Part shown: positions 18,341 through 28,609 of the stretch, in pieces
Position numbering within the stretch: position 1 is the stretch's first letter
How the letters are laid out: each line of letters begins with the position of its first letter
Notes under the pieces: generated by a model
Database searches by the model: none
Seen by the model: the letters and a program-made list of their open reading frames with translations, nothing else
Told to the model about the DNA's origin: nothing
Assembly (NCBI RefSeq): GCF_000013985.1
Contig: NC_008048.1
Span: 2,917,001-2,981,000, forward strand
DNA from: Sphingopyxis alaskensis RB2256
Lineage (GTDB): Bacteria; Pseudomonadota; Alphaproteobacteria; Sphingomonadales; Sphingomonadaceae
Length of the DNA: 64,000 nt
Reading direction: 5' to 3'
Made by a program: the position numbers and the translations under genes

Positions 18341-18385
18341 TTGACAAACGCTGCCGCCAAAGCCCTAATGGAACATAACAGGAAC
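18341..18385 (+). promoter_or_regulatory. imuA promoter with LexA box over the start site
   Basis: TTGACA at 18341-18346, a 17-nt spacer and CCTAAT at 18364-18369 form a good sigma-70 promoter. Immediately downstream, GAAC-ATAACAG-GAAC at 18371-18385 is a perfect LexA box (GTTC-N7-GTTC on the other strand), ending 5 nt before the imuA ATG. A repressor here would cover the transcription start. The rest of the 281-nt gap from 18110 holds only a weak hairpin (18215-18230), not a clear terminator. Confidence 0.85.
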
Positions 18386-18390
18386 AAACA

Positions 18391-19191
18391 ATGCGCGAGT
18401 CGTCCCACCTTCTCGCCGGGCTGCGCCAGCGCATCGCCCGGATCGCCGCCGATGGCGGTTTGCCAGGCCGTCCGGCCGCGGGTTGGCTGGCAAGCGGTCA
18501 TGCCCCGTTCGACGACGCGCTCGGCGGGGGGCTTGCGGTCGGGCGCACCCATGAATTTTTTGCTGCCGACACGCTCGACGCAACCAGCGCCGCCGCCTTC
18601 GCCGCGCTGCTGGCGCTGCGCACCCCCGGCAAGGCACCGCTGATCTGGCTGCGCACCGTCGATGCGGGCAGGAGAGCGGGGCGTATCTATGCCCCTGGCA
18701 TCGCCGAACTCGGCGGCGATCCCGACCGGTTGCTGCTGGTCGAGACGGGCGATTCCAAGGCGCTGCTCGCCTGCGCCAGCGATGCGATTCGCTGCGCGGG
18801 ATCGGCGGCGGTGATCGTCGAAAGCTGGGGGCGACTTCCGCTGCTCGATCTGACTGCGGGGCGACGGCTCGCACTCGGCGCGCGCGATGCCGGCACCACC
18901 TTGCTGATGCTCCGCCTGGGCGCCGCGCCTGCGCCGAGCGTCGCCGAAACGCGTTGGAGCGTCGCCGCCGCCGCCTCGCACGCGCTCGAAGCCAATGCGC
19001 CCGGCGCGCCGGCCTTCGACCTCGAATTGCTGCGCTGGCGCAGCGGCGCGGCGGGCGCGCGCTGGCGACTGGACTGGAACCATGACGAACAAAGTTTTGG
19101 GCAAGGCGTCGGGGACGCGGCGCTATCTGGCGCTCTTCTTCCCCTTCCTGCCCGCCGAGCGATGGCTTCGCACGGCGCCAAAGCCGCCTGA
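18391..19191 (+). CDS. imuA: ImuA, SOS mutasome component
   Basis: The 266-residue protein has the ImuA pattern: short basic N-terminus, FDDALGGGLAVGRTHEFFA segment near 42-57, and a RecA/SulA-like core ending with a basic tail. ImuA works with ImuB and DnaE2 in damage-induced translesion synthesis. It lacks a Walker A box, so it should not hydrolyse ATP like RecA. The start follows the LexA box by 5 nt, and the 3' end overlaps imuB by 110 nt in another frame. Confidence 0.9.
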   Translation: MRESSHLLAGLRQRIARIAADGGLPGRPAAGWLASGHAPFDDALGGGLAVGRTHEFFAADTLDATSAAAFAALLALRTPGKAPLIWLRTVDAGRRAGRIYAPGIAELGGDPDRLLLVETGDSKALLACASDAIRCAGSAAVIVESWGRLPLLDLTAGRRLALGARDAGTTLLMLRLGAAPAPSVAETRWSVAAAASHALEANAPGAPAFDLELLRWRSGAAGARWRLDWNHDEQSFGQGVGDAALSGALLPLPARRAMASHGAKAA

Positions 19192-20632
19192 CGCACCGCT
19201 GGTCTTTGCCGCGAAGCAGCGCGGCGCGATGCGTCTTGCGAGCGTCGATGCGGCGGCGCTGGCGGTCGGGCTGCGTCCCGGCATGCCGCTTGCCGATGCG
19301 CGCGCGCAGGCGGGCGAACTTGCGGTCGTTCCGCACGATCCGATGCTCGACCAGGCCTGGCTCGACCGGCTCGCACAGGGCTGCGCGCGCTATACGCCGC
19401 TCGTCGCGCTCGATGCGCCCGACGGGCTGATCCTCGACATCGCGGGCGCCGCGCATCTTTTCGGCGGCGAGGCCGGACTGGTCGCCGATGTCGAGATGCG
19501 CTTCGCGCGCCTTGGCATGACGCTCCGCCATGCGCTCGGCCCGACCGCCGATGCGGCGCGCGCGCTCGCGCGCTATCAGGCGCGCCCCGCGCCCGACGAA
19601 GCGCAGGCGATCCGCCGCCTGCCTGTCGCCGCGCTCGAACTCGAAGCCGAAGCGACGACCGCGCTGGTGCGCGCGGGATTGAAGACGATCGGCGACCTTG
19701 CAAGCCGCCCGATGGCGAATCTCGCCGCGCGCTTCGGCGCCGACGCCGCGATGGCGCTGCGTCGGATGTTGGGCGACGCGCCGAGCCCGCTCGACCCGCG
19801 CGTCACGCCGCCCCCCGTCGCTGCCGAGCGCCGTTTCGCCGAACCGCTCGGCAGCACGGCGCACGCCGCCAAGATGCTCGCCGAACTCGCCGGCGAAGCG
19901 ATCGAAACCCTCGTCAAGCGTGGCAAGGGCGGGCGCCATTTTGGCGCGACCTTCTTTCGCAGCGACGGCCTTGCGCGCAGCATCGCGATCGAGACGGGCC
20001 ATCCGACGCGCGACGTCGGCCTCGTCATGCGCCTGTTCGCCGAGCGGATCGACAGCCTCGCCGATCCGCTCGACCCCGGTTTCGGTTTCGACATGATCCG
20101 CCTCACGGTGACACGGCTCGAAGCGCTTGGAGCGAGCCAGCTCAAGCTCGAAGGCGGTACGGCCAAGGAGGCCGCGATCGACGAACTCGCCGACCGGCTC
20201 GCGACACGGCTGGGGCGCGGGCGGGTACGGCGGCTGCGTCCGGCCGACACGCATATTCCCGAGCAGGCACAGCTCGAACTGCCCGCGATCGACGCGCCGC
20301 CGCCCCTGCCCTGGCAGGCGGGTGACCCCGGCGAGCCGCCGACGCGCCCCTTCCATCTCTTTGACCCGCCGCAGCCGATCGAGGTGATCGCCGAGGTGCC
20401 CGACGGTCCGCCGCAGCGCTTTCGCTGGCGCCGCGCCCTGCACGCGATCCGCCGCTATGAAGGCCCCGAGCGCATCGCCGCCGAATGGTGGCGCCGCCGC
20501 GACAATGGCGGACTGACGCGCGACTATTACCGCGTCGAGGATGCACAGGGCCGCCGCTTCTGGCTCTTTCGGCACGGGCTTTACGACGAAAAGCCCGATC
20601 CGCGCTGGTATATCCACGGGGTCTTCGCATGA
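19082..20632 (+). CDS. imuB: ImuB, inactive Y-family polymerase-like hub
   Basis: The 516-residue protein has the Y-family polymerase fold, but the first catalytic motif reads LALFFPFLPAERW, with no metal-binding Asp of the active-polymerase DxDxFF type, as expected of a non-catalytic ImuB. A beta-clamp-binding motif QLELP is at 397-401, consistent with its known role of bridging clamp, ImuA and DnaE2. The start at 19082 overlaps imuA by 110 nt, and the stop shares ATGA with dnaE2, so the three genes are translationally linked. Confidence 0.92.
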   Translation: MTNKVLGKASGTRRYLALFFPFLPAERWLRTAPKPPDAPLVFAAKQRGAMRLASVDAAALAVGLRPGMPLADARAQAGELAVVPHDPMLDQAWLDRLAQGCARYTPLVALDAPDGLILDIAGAAHLFGGEAGLVADVEMRFARLGMTLRHALGPTADAARALARYQARPAPDEAQAIRRLPVAALELEAEATTALVRAGLKTIGDLASRPMANLAARFGADAAMALRRMLGDAPSPLDPRVTPPPVAAERRFAEPLGSTAHAAKMLAELAGEAIETLVKRGKGGRHFGATFFRSDGLARSIAIETGHPTRDVGLVMRLFAERIDSLADPLDPGFGFDMIRLTVTRLEALGASQLKLEGGTAKEAAIDELADRLATRLGRGRVRRLRPADTHIPEQAQLELPAIDAPPPLPWQAGDPGEPPTRPFHLFDPPQPIEVIAEVPDGPPQRFRWRRALHAIRRYEGPERIAAEWWRRRDNGGLTRDYYRVEDAQGRRFWLFRHGLYDEKPDPRWYIHGVFA

Positions 20633-23600
20633 GTGAAAACCGCTTCGGCCCCGGCTTCGCCGAACTGGTCGCCGCGACCAATTACAGCTTTCTGCGCGGC
20701 GCCTCGCACCCGGCCGAGATGGTGAAGGAGGCGCTCGATCTTGGCATGTCCGGTATCGGCATCGCCGACCGCAACAGCGTCGCGGGGGTGGTGCGCGCGC
20801 TGACCGGCTTGCGCAAGCTGCACGAGGACGCCGCCGAAGAGGGGATCGAACTGCCGCCTTTCCAACTCGTCGTCGGCGCCAGGCTGGTCTTCGACGACGG
20901 CACCCCCGACATCGTCGCCTATCCGACCACGCGCCACGGCTGGGGGCGCCTGACCCGGATGCTCACCATCGGCAATCGCCGCACCACCAAGGGCGGATGC
21001 GTGATGAAACTCAAAAATCTGCTGATCCACTGCCAGGATATGATCCTGATCGCGATGGCGGGCGAGAAGGACGAGGCCGTGTTGCGCCGCCTCAAAAAGA
21101 TCGCACCGAACGCGCTGTGGCTCGGCGCGACGATGCCGAGGGAGGGGAGCGATCGCCGCCATCTCGCCCGGTTGCAATCTTTGGCCGACCGCGTCGGCAT
21201 TCCGATGCTCGCGACCAACGACGCGCTGTACGCCACGCGCGAACAGCGGCCGCTCCACGATGTCGTCACCTGCATCCGCGAGGGCACCACCCTTCACGAG
21301 GCCGGGCGCCTGCTGCGCGCCAATGGCGAACGTCATCTGAAGTCGCCGCAGGAAATGCGGCGGCTGTTCCGCGCCTGCCCGTCGGCGGTGGATGAAAGCA
21401 TCCGGATTCTGGATCGCATCGGTTTTTCGCTGCGCGACCTCGAATATGAATATCCGCACGAGCCCGTTCCCGAAGGCTGGGATCCGCAAAGCTGGCTCGA
21501 ACATATGGTGCTGGATGCCGCGAACCGGCTCCACCCACAGGGGTTGCCGCAACGCTGGCAGGAGGTGCTCGACGAAGAGCTTTCGCTCATCCGCAAATGC
21601 AACTTCGCCTGCTACTTCCTGACCGTCCACGACATCGTGAAATATGCCCGCTCGCAGGATCCGCCGATCCTGTGCCAGGGGCGCGGGTCGGCGGCCAATT
21701 CGCTCGTCTGCTATCTGCTCGAAATCACCTCGATCGATCCGATCGCGAACAATCTGCTCTTCACGCGCTTCCTGTCCGAAGAACGGCGCGAACCGCCCGA
21801 CATCGACGTCGATTTCGAACATGAGCGGCGCGAGGAGGTGATGCAATATATCTATCGCCGCCATACCCGCCGCCGCGCGGGCATCGCCGCGACGGTGATC
21901 CACTACCGGCCGCGCAGCGCGGTGCGCGAGGTCGGCAAGGCATTGGGGCTGAGCGAGGATGTCACGGCGCGGCTCGCCGACACGAGCTGGGGCAGCTGGG
22001 GCAGCGAAATGCCGGTCGAACGCTTCGTCGAAGCGGGCCTCGATCCCGAACAGGACGATATGGCGCGGCTGCAATGGATCGTCGCGCAGCTGCTGACCTT
22101 CCCGCGCCACCTGTCGCAGCATGTCGGCGGCTATGTGTTGACCGAGGACCGGCTCGACGAGACGGTGCCGATCCACAATGCGGCGATGGCGGAGCGCACC
22201 TTCATCGAATGGGACAAGGACGACCTCGACGAGCTGCGGCTGATGAAAGTCGATGTGCTCGCGCTCGGAATGCTGACCTGTATTCGCAAATGTTTCGACC
22301 TGATGCGGCTGCACGGGCTTGGCGACCATGATCTCAAATCGGTCCCCCCGGAGGACCCGGTCGTCTACGACATGCTCTGCAAGGGCGACAGCATCGGCGT
22401 CTTTCAGGTCGAAAGCCGCGCACAGATCAACATGCTGCCGCGGCTGCGCCCGCGCAAGTTTTACGATCTGGTCATTCAGGTGGCGATCGTCCGGCCGGGA
22501 CCGATCGAGGGCGATATGGTCCACCCCTATCTGCGTCGCCGGAACAAGGAGGAAAAACCCGAACTGCCGCTGCGCGCCGGTGCCGAAGCGAACGAACTCG
22601 AAGCGGTGCTTGGAAAAACCGAGGGCGTGCCGCTCTTTCAGGAACAGGCGATGAAGCTGGCGATCGTCGCCGCCGGATTTTCCCCCGACGAAGCCAATGG
22701 GCTGCGCCGTGCCATGGCGACCTTTCGCAACGTCGGGACGATTCATCAATATAGGGAGAAGATGATCGGCGGCATGGTGCGCCGCGGCTATGAAGCCGAT
22801 TTCGCGGCGCGCTGTTTCAAACAGATCGAGGGCTTCGGCAGCTATGGCTTTCCCGAAAGCCACGCCCAGTCCTTTGCCAAGCTCGTTTATGTGTCATCGT
22901 GGCTGAAATGCCACCATCCCGCGGTCTTTACCTGCGGGCTGCTCAATTCGCAGCCGATGGGATTCTATGCCCCCGCCCAGCTGGTGCGTGATGCGCGCGA
23001 GCATGGGGTCGAGGTGCGCGAAGTGGACGTCAACGCCAGCCATTGGGACAACGGCCTCGAGCGGCGCGCGGACGGCAGCCTCGCGCTGCGGCTCGGTTTC
23101 CGGCAGGTCGACGGGTTCCGCGAAGCATGGGCCGATCAGATCGTCGCCGCGCGCACCACATCCTTCGCCTCGGTCGAGGACCTCGCGCGCCGCGCGAAGC
23201 TGCCGCCCCGCGCGCTGCGCCTGCTCGCCGAGGCCGATGCGTGCCGCTCGATGGGGCTCGATCGCCGCCCCGCGCTGTGGGAGGCGCGGCGCGTGCGGCA
23301 GGGGGTTCTGCCGCTGTTCGGCGCGGCCGGGGCGAACGAGCTGGGGCATGAGGAGGATGCCGCGCTGCCACCGACGCCTATGGTCGAGCATGTGCTGACC
23401 GATTATCAGACGACGCGCCTGTCGCTCAAAGGCCATCCGATGGCCTTTCTGCGCCGCGATTTCGCCCGCGCCGGCGTGCTGAGCGCTGTCGAGGTCGCGG
23501 CAGCGAAAAACGGCGCGATCGTCCGCACCGCGGGCGTCGTGCTGATCCGCCAGCGCCCCGGCAAGGGCAATGCGATCTTCATCACGATCGAGGATGAGAG

Positions 23601-23907
23601 CGGGATCGTCAACATCCTGCTTTGGGCGCGCCATTTCGAACGTTATCGCCGCGCCGTCATGGCGTCGCGGCTGATGCTCGCCGAAGGCGAGGTGCAGCGG
23701 AGCAAGGAGGGCGTCATCCACCTGATGGCGACGCGCATCGCCGACCGCACGGCGATGCTCGATACGCTGGGGGCCGATCGGCGCTTCGATCCCGATCTCG
23801 CGCGCGCCGACGAGGTGAAACATCCGCAATATCCGCGCGGCCATGCGCAGCGCCACGGTCATCCGCGCGACGTGCGCATTCTTCCCAAATCGCGCGATTT
23901 CCACTGA
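20629..23907 (+). CDS. dnaE2: Error-prone DNA polymerase DnaE2 (ImuC)
   Basis: The 1092-residue C-family polymerase has an N-terminal PHP domain (about 10-290), the catalytic palm with the D391-I-D393-V-D395 triad, the helix-hairpin-helix region near 800-880 and a C-terminal OB fold (about 960-1060). Length fits DnaE2 rather than the longer replicative DnaE1, and position directly after imuB confirms it. It extends primers across lesions in the SOS response. ATG 20629 overlaps the imuB TGA. No terminator is seen before the next gene. Confidence 0.96.
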   Translation: MSENRFGPGFAELVAATNYSFLRGASHPAEMVKEALDLGMSGIGIADRNSVAGVVRALTGLRKLHEDAAEEGIELPPFQLVVGARLVFDDGTPDIVAYPTTRHGWGRLTRMLTIGNRRTTKGGCVMKLKNLLIHCQDMILIAMAGEKDEAVLRRLKKIAPNALWLGATMPREGSDRRHLARLQSLADRVGIPMLATNDALYATREQRPLHDVVTCIREGTTLHEAGRLLRANGERHLKSPQEMRRLFRACPSAVDESIRILDRIGFSLRDLEYEYPHEPVPEGWDPQSWLEHMVLDAANRLHPQGLPQRWQEVLDEELSLIRKCNFACYFLTVHDIVKYARSQDPPILCQGRGSAANSLVCYLLEITSIDPIANNLLFTRFLSEERREPPDIDVDFEHERREEVMQYIYRRHTRRRAGIAATVIHYRPRSAVREVGKALGLSEDVTARLADTSWGSWGSEMPVERFVEAGLDPEQDDMARLQWIVAQLLTFPRHLSQHVGGYVLTEDRLDETVPIHNAAMAERTFIEWDKDDLDELRLMKVDVLALGMLTCIRKCFDLMRLHGLGDHDLKSVPPEDPVVYDMLCKGDSIGVFQVESRAQINMLPRLRPRKFYDLVIQVAIVRPGPIEGDMVHPYLRRRNKEEKPELPLRAGAEANELEAVLGKTEGVPLFQEQAMKLAIVAAGFSPDEANGLRRAMATFRNVGTIHQYREKMIGGMVRRGYEADFAARCFKQIEGFGSYGFPESHAQSFAKLVYVSSWLKCHHPAVFTCGLLNSQPMGFYAPAQLVRDAREHGVEVREVDVNASHWDNGLERRADGSLALRLGFRQVDGFREAWADQIVAARTTSFASVEDLARRAKLPPRALRLLAEADACRSMGLDRRPALWEARRVRQGVLPLFGAAGANELGHEEDAALPPTPMVEHVLTDYQTTRLSLKGHPMAFLRRDFARAGVLSAVEVAAAKNGAIVRTAGVVLIRQRPGKGNAIFITIEDESGIVNILLWARHFERYRRAVMASRLMLAEGEVQRSKEGVIHLMATRIADRTAMLDTLGADRRFDPDLARADEVKHPQYPRGHAQRHGHPRDVRILPKSRDFH

Positions 23908-23945
23908 AGTCGGCCGATCCCCGCCCGCCATGCGCAAAAAAGCGC

Positions 23946-24753
23946 ATGCGAGAGCGGCGTGCTGTATATCTGACCGAAGTGATCCTGACCGACGCCCGCC
24001 GGATCGAGGATTATCTGCACCCCGAATGGGCCAATATCCGTTTCATCGACGGAGAGGTGCCGGCGGTCGCGATCGGCGGGCAGCCAGTGGCCGACGCGCC
24101 GCGCTTCGTCGTGACCGGCCCGACCAGCCGTGCGACCTATTTTTCCGCCGGCACCATGCGTGTCCGGGGGATCGGCATCCTGCCCGCCGGTTGGGATTCC
24201 CGCGGCTGCGCTGGCCAACAGATATTGTGACGGCGCCAGCCATCCGGCCTTCGCCGCCCTTGCGCCGCTTGCCGACGCCTTGCCGCACGCCAAAGACGCG
24301 GAGGTTGCGGCAGCATTGATCGACGCGCATCTCTGCACGCTGCTGGCGTCGGCACCACCCGACGATCCCGCCATCGTTGCGGCACACTGTGCGCTCGTCG
24401 ACGATGAGGCGGCGGGTGTCGCCGACCTGTCGGCGCGGATCGGCCTGTCCGAACGGTCGGTCGAGCGGCTGAGCCTGCGCGCTTTCGGCTTCGCGCCCAA
24501 ATTGCTGCTCCGCCGCCAGCGCTTCCTGCGCTCGCTCGGGCGTTTCATGCTCGACCCGTCGATGGCGTGGATCGACACGATGGATCATCATTATTATGAT
24601 CAGGCGCAATTTACCCGCGACTTTCAGCGGTTCATGGGTATGGGCCCGCGCGCCTATGCCGCGCGCCCAAAGCCGATCCTGGGCGCCGCGGCCTTCGCCC
24701 GCTCCGCGGCGGCGGGGGCACCGGTGCAGGGACTGCACAGACCGGCAGGATAG
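23946..24753 (+). pseudogene. AraC-family regulator broken by a frameshift
   Basis: An N-terminal sensory half reads from ATG 23946 (ending GIGILPAGW near 24195), but that frame stops at TGA 24228. The rest of a normal AraC protein, from IPAAALANRYCDG through a C-terminal helix-turn-helix domain (LSARIGLSERSVERLSLRAF, then FTRDFQRFMGMGPRAYAAR) to the stop at 24753, continues in the next frame. Homologues normally have several residues between the Gly-Trp and the Ile-Pro, so a deletion of 3n+2 nt near 24196-24204 explains the break better than an extra base. A sequencing error is possible. Confidence 0.72.
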
Positions 24754-24889
24754 GCTGCAAGCACCATCGGTCTTGACCCGTGCCGCGGCTTCGGTGCAAG
24801 CGGCTGCAAACGGACGCGCGGGCAGCCGCCTATCCTTGCAATCGATGTGGCATTAGGCCGGCCGCGACAGCGCCGCCGGAACGGGACGA

Positions 24890-25990
24890 ATGATGATGAG
24901 CGACATGGAAGCCATCGAGGCGCAACTGCGGCGCGACATCGACGCCGCGGCCGACGCCGGAGCGATCGAGGCGGTGCGCGTCGCGGCACTCGGCAAGGCG
25001 GGTCGCATCACCGCGCTCCTGAAAACGCTGGGCGGCATGACCCCCGACGAACGGCAGGCGAAGGGGCCCGCGATCCACGCGCTGCGCGAGAGCGTGACCG
25101 CCGCGATCGCGGAGCGCAAGGCGGCGATCGAGGCCGCCGAACTCGAGGCGCGGCTCGCGACCGAGAAGCTGGACATGACCCTGCCCGCCGATGCCGCCCC
25201 CCGCGGCAGCGTCCATCCGGTCGCCCAGGTGATGGACGAACTCGCCGAAATCTTCGCCGACATGGGATTTGCGGTGGCGACGGGGCCGGAGATCGAGGAC
25301 GACTGGCACAATTTCACCGCGCTCAACATTCCCGAAACGCACCCCGCGCGCGCGATGCACGACACCTTCTATTTCCCGAACAGCAATGCCGAAAGCCACG
25401 CGATGCTGCTGCGCACGCACACCTCGCCGGTGCAGATCCGCACGATGATGACGCAGGAACCGCCGATCCGCATCATCGCCCCCGGCCGCGTCTATCGCAG
25501 CGACAGCGACGCGACGCACACGCCGATGTTCCACCAGGTCGAAGGGCTCGTCATCGACCGCGGCATCCATATGGGGCACCTGAAATGGACGCTCGAGACG
25601 TTCCTGAAAGCCTATTTCGAGCGCGACGACATCGTGCTGCGGCTACGCCCCAGCTATTTCCCCTTCACCGAACCGTCGGCCGAGGTCGATGTCGGTTACA
25701 AGCAGGAAAAGGGGCGCCGGATCGTCGGCGGTAACGGCGATGATGAGGGCCATGCGTGGATGGAGCTGCTGGGCAGCGGCATGGTGAACCGCCGCGTGAT
25801 CGCCAGTTGCGGGCTCGATCCCGACGCGTGGCAGGGCTTTGCCTTCGGGGTCGGGGTCGACCGGCTCGCGATGCTCAAATATGGCATGGACGATTTGCGC
25901 GCCTTCTTCGACGGCGACCTCCGCTGGCTCGCGCATTACGGGTTCGGCGCGCTGAGCGTCCCGACTTTGAGCGGGGGGATTTCGGCATGA
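24890..25990 (+). CDS. pheS: Phenylalanyl-tRNA synthetase alpha subunit
   Basis: The 366-residue class II synthetase catalytic subunit charges tRNA-Phe as an alpha2-beta2 tetramer. It has the N-terminal coiled coil (about 5-90), motif 2 around [15 protein letters not shown] and motif 3 [16 protein letters not shown]. Three consecutive in-frame ATGs (24890, 24893, 24896) precede the conserved part; GGGA upstream could serve any of them. The stop overlaps pheT. The 136-nt gap before it shows no leader peptide or clear attenuator. Confidence 0.97.
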   Translation: MMMSDMEAIEAQLRRDIDAAADAGAIEAVRVAALGKAGRITALLKTLGGMTPDERQAKGPAIHALRESVTAAIAERKAAIEAAELEARLATEKLDMTLPADAAPRGSVHPVAQVMDELAEIFADMGFAVATGPEIEDDWHNFTALNIPETHPARAMHDTFYFPNSNAESHAMLLRTHTSPVQIRTMMTQEPPIRIIAPGRVYRSDSDATHTPMFHQVEGLVIDRGIHMGHLKWTLETFLKAYFERDDIVLRLRPSYFPFTEPSAEVDVGYKQEKGRRIVGGNGDDEGHAWMELLGSGMVNRRVIASCGLDPDAWQGFAFGVGVDRLAMLKYGMDDLRAFFDGDLRWLAHYGFGALSVPTLSGGISA

Positions 25991-28383
25991 AACTGACCCT
26001 CGACTGGTTAAAAGACCACCTCGACGGCGATTTCACCGTCGAAGATGTCGTCGCCACCCTCAACCGCATCGGCCACGAAGTCGAAGGCGTCGAGAATCCC
26101 GCCGACAAGCTCGCCGGTTTCCGCGTCGCCAGGGTGCTGACCGCCGAGAAGCATCCGCAGGCCGACAAGTTGCAGGTGCTGACCGTCGAGGCGGGCCCGG
26201 AAGTCAACGCCGGCGCGCCGCTGACCATCGTGTGCGGCGCCCCCAATGCGCGCGCGGGGCTGGTCGGCGTGCTCGGCCTGCCCGGCGCGGTCGTGCCCGC
26301 AAGCGGCATGGCGCTGAAGGTCGCGGCGGTGCGCGGGGTCGAATCGAACGGCATGATGTGCTCGTCGCGCGAACTGGAGCTGGGCGATGACCATGACGGG
26401 ATCATCGAACTTCCCGAAGACGCGCCCGTCGGCGCGAGCTTTGCCGATTACCGCGGCGCGGGCGACCCGGTGATCGACATTTCGATCACCCCGAACCGGC
26501 AGGATTGCATGGGGGTGCGCGGGCTAGCGCGCGACCTTGCCGCCGCCGGGCTCGGCACGCTGAAGCCGCTCGACGTCCCGACGATCACCGGCGACGGCGC
26601 ACCCGCGACCGAGATCCGGACCGACGATCCCGAAGGCTGCCCCGCCTTCTACGGCCGCACGATCAGCGGCGTCACCAACGGCACCGCCCCCGAATGGATG
26701 CGCCGACGCCTCGAAGCGGTCGGGCAACGCTCGATCTCGGCGCTCGTCGACATCAGCAATTATGTGATGTTCGACCTCGGCCGCCCGAGCCATATCTATG
26801 ACCGCGCCAAGCTGAGCGGTCCGCTCGTCGCGCGCCGCGCCAAGGCGGGCGAAACGGTCACCGCATTGAACGGCAAGGACTACACGCTCGCCGACACGAT
26901 GACGGTGATCGCCGACGACCGCGGCGTCCACGACATAGCGGGCATCATGGGCGGCGAGCATAGCGGGTGCAGCGCGGCGACGAGCGACGTGCTGATCGAG
27001 GTCGCCTATTTCACCCCCGAACGCATCGCGCTGACCGGACAGGCGCTGGGCCTGACGAGCGATGCGCGCAGTCGCTTCGAGCGCGGGGTCGATCCGGCGT
27101 TCCTCGACGATGCGACCGCGATCGTCACCGCGCATGTGCTGGCGATCTGCGGCGGCACCCCGTCGACGGTCACGCGCGCGGGCACGCCGCCCGTCGGGGT
27201 CAAGACGGTCGATTACGACCCCGCGCTGTCGGCGACGCTCGGTGGTGTCGTCATCGCGCCCGAACGGCAGAAGGAAATCCTGACCGCGCTGGGCTTCACC
27301 GTCATCGAACAGGGCGGCCGCTGGCGGGTCCAGGTGCCGAGCTGGCGGCGCGACATCGATGGCGCGGCCGATCTGGTCGAGGAAGTCACGCGCATCCACG
27401 GCTTCGATACGATCGCGTCGGTGGCGCTGCCGCGCGCCGATGGCGTCGCCAAGCCGACCGCGACCGCCGAACAGCTGCTCGAACGCCGTGTGCGACGCGC
27501 CGCCGCGGCAGCCGGCTTTCACGAAGCGGTGACGTGGAGCTTCATTTCCGAACAGGAAGCCGCGCCCTTCGGTGGCGGCGACTGGTCGCTCGCCAACCCG
27601 ATCAGCGAAGAGTTGAAGGTCATGCGCCCGTCGCTGCTCCCCGGCCTGCTCGCCGCGGCGGCACGCAACCAGAAGCGCGGCGCGGACAGCATCCGCCTGT
27701 TCGAAATCGGCCGCCGCTACCTGTCCGATGCCGAGCATCCGACACTCGCCGTGCTGATGGCGGGCGACAAGCGCGCGCGCGGATGGCAGGCGGGCAAGGC
27801 CGCGCCCTTCGATGCGTTCGACGCGAAAGCCGCGGCGCTGGCGCTGCTCGACGCCGCGGGCGCCCCCGCCGAGCGCCTTCAGGTGATGGACGCGGTGAGC
27901 GAAGGCAGCATCTGGCACCCCGGCCAGTCGGCCACCCTGCGCCTCGGCCCCAAGGCGGTGCTCGCCGAATTCGGCGCGCTGCACCCCGCGCTGACGCGCC
28001 ATTTCGACGTCGGCGGTCCGGCGATGGCGGTGCAGATCTTCCTCGATGCCATTCCCGCCAAGCGCGCCAGCGGCCCGGCGCGCGCGGCATTCGCGCCCCC
28101 GGCCTTGCAGTCGGTGCGCCGCGACTTTGCGTTTCTGGCCCCGACCAGCCTGACCGCCGCCGAACTGGTCCGCGCAATCCGCGGTGCCGACAAGGCGAGC
28201 ATCGTCGATGCCCGCCTGTTCGACCGCTTCACCGGGCAGGGCGTGCCCGAGGGCCAGGTGAGCCTGGCGGTCGAGGTCGAATTGCAGCCGATGGAAAAAA
28301 GCTTCACCGATGCCGAGTTGAAGGCGATTGCCGACAAGGTGGTCGCAGCCGCGGCGAAGGTCGGGGCGGTGCTGCGGGGATAA
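25987..28383 (+). CDS. pheT: Phenylalanyl-tRNA synthetase beta subunit
   Basis: The 798-residue protein has, in order, the N-terminal B1 fold, the tRNA-binding EMAP-like domain (about 40-150, with VCGAPNAR), the B3/B4 editing domain (about 210-390), the B5 domain, a catalytic-like core and the C-terminal ferredoxin-like anticodon-binding domain (about 700-798). The editing module removes Tyr-tRNA-Phe. ATG 25987 overlaps the pheS TGA as ATGA, typical of stoichiometric coupling. Confidence 0.97.
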   Translation: MKLTLDWLKDHLDGDFTVEDVVATLNRIGHEVEGVENPADKLAGFRVARVLTAEKHPQADKLQVLTVEAGPEVNAGAPLTIVCGAPNARAGLVGVLGLPGAVVPASGMALKVAAVRGVESNGMMCSSRELELGDDHDGIIELPEDAPVGASFADYRGAGDPVIDISITPNRQDCMGVRGLARDLAAAGLGTLKPLDVPTITGDGAPATEIRTDDPEGCPAFYGRTISGVTNGTAPEWMRRRLEAVGQRSISALVDISNYVMFDLGRPSHIYDRAKLSGPLVARRAKAGETVTALNGKDYTLADTMTVIADDRGVHDIAGIMGGEHSGCSAATSDVLIEVAYFTPERIALTGQALGLTSDARSRFERGVDPAFLDDATAIVTAHVLAICGGTPSTVTRAGTPPVGVKTVDYDPALSATLGGVVIAPERQKEILTALGFTVIEQGGRWRVQVPSWRRDIDGAADLVEEVTRIHGFDTIASVALPRADGVAKPTATAEQLLERRVRRAAAAAGFHEAVTWSFISEQEAAPFGGGDWSLANPISEELKVMRPSLLPGLLAAAARNQKRGADSIRLFEIGRRYLSDAEHPTLAVLMAGDKRARGWQAGKAAPFDAFDAKAAALALLDAAGAPAERLQVMDAVSEGSIWHPGQSATLRLGPKAVLAEFGALHPALTRHFDVGGPAMAVQIFLDAIPAKRASGPARAAFAPPALQSVRRDFAFLAPTSLTAAELVRAIRGADKASIVDARLFDRFTGQGVPEGQVSLAVEVELQPMEKSFTDAELKAIADKVVAAAAKVGAVLRG

Positions 28384-28476
28384 GCCGGGCGGCGTATCGC
28401 GCGCTGCGCCATCCGCGCGGGCGATAGCGGGCTTGCCCTGACCCGCAGACGCGGCTAAGGGCGTCGGCGCATCCAC

Positions 28477-28579
28477 CGGACCCGGCTCGCCGGGTGGCTC
28501 GGCCCGGCGCCTATCCCCGGGACAACCCATGGCAAAGCCGCTCCCGTGACGGAGCATCTCCATCGTTCCCACCGGTCCG
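28477..28579 (+). promoter_or_regulatory. Structured leader upstream of sulP
   Basis: In the 226-nt gap between pheT and sulP, CGGACC (28477-28482) can pair with GGTCCG (28574-28579) around a hairpin ACCCGG-CTCG-CCGGGT (28480-28495) that competes for two outer bases, plus further GC-rich pairings. It ends 30 nt before the sulP ATG. It could be a cis-regulatory RNA; alphaproteobacterial sulphate-transporter leaders with conserved structure have been described, but I cannot match this one by eye. Confidence 0.3.
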
Positions 28580-28609
28580 AACGGCGATGCCGCTGCAAGA
28601 ACAGAAAAT

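Noticed and set aside
18233-18390. Possible small protein reading into imuA
   Set aside because: It runs through the imuA promoter and LexA box and into imuA in another frame; no family similarity.
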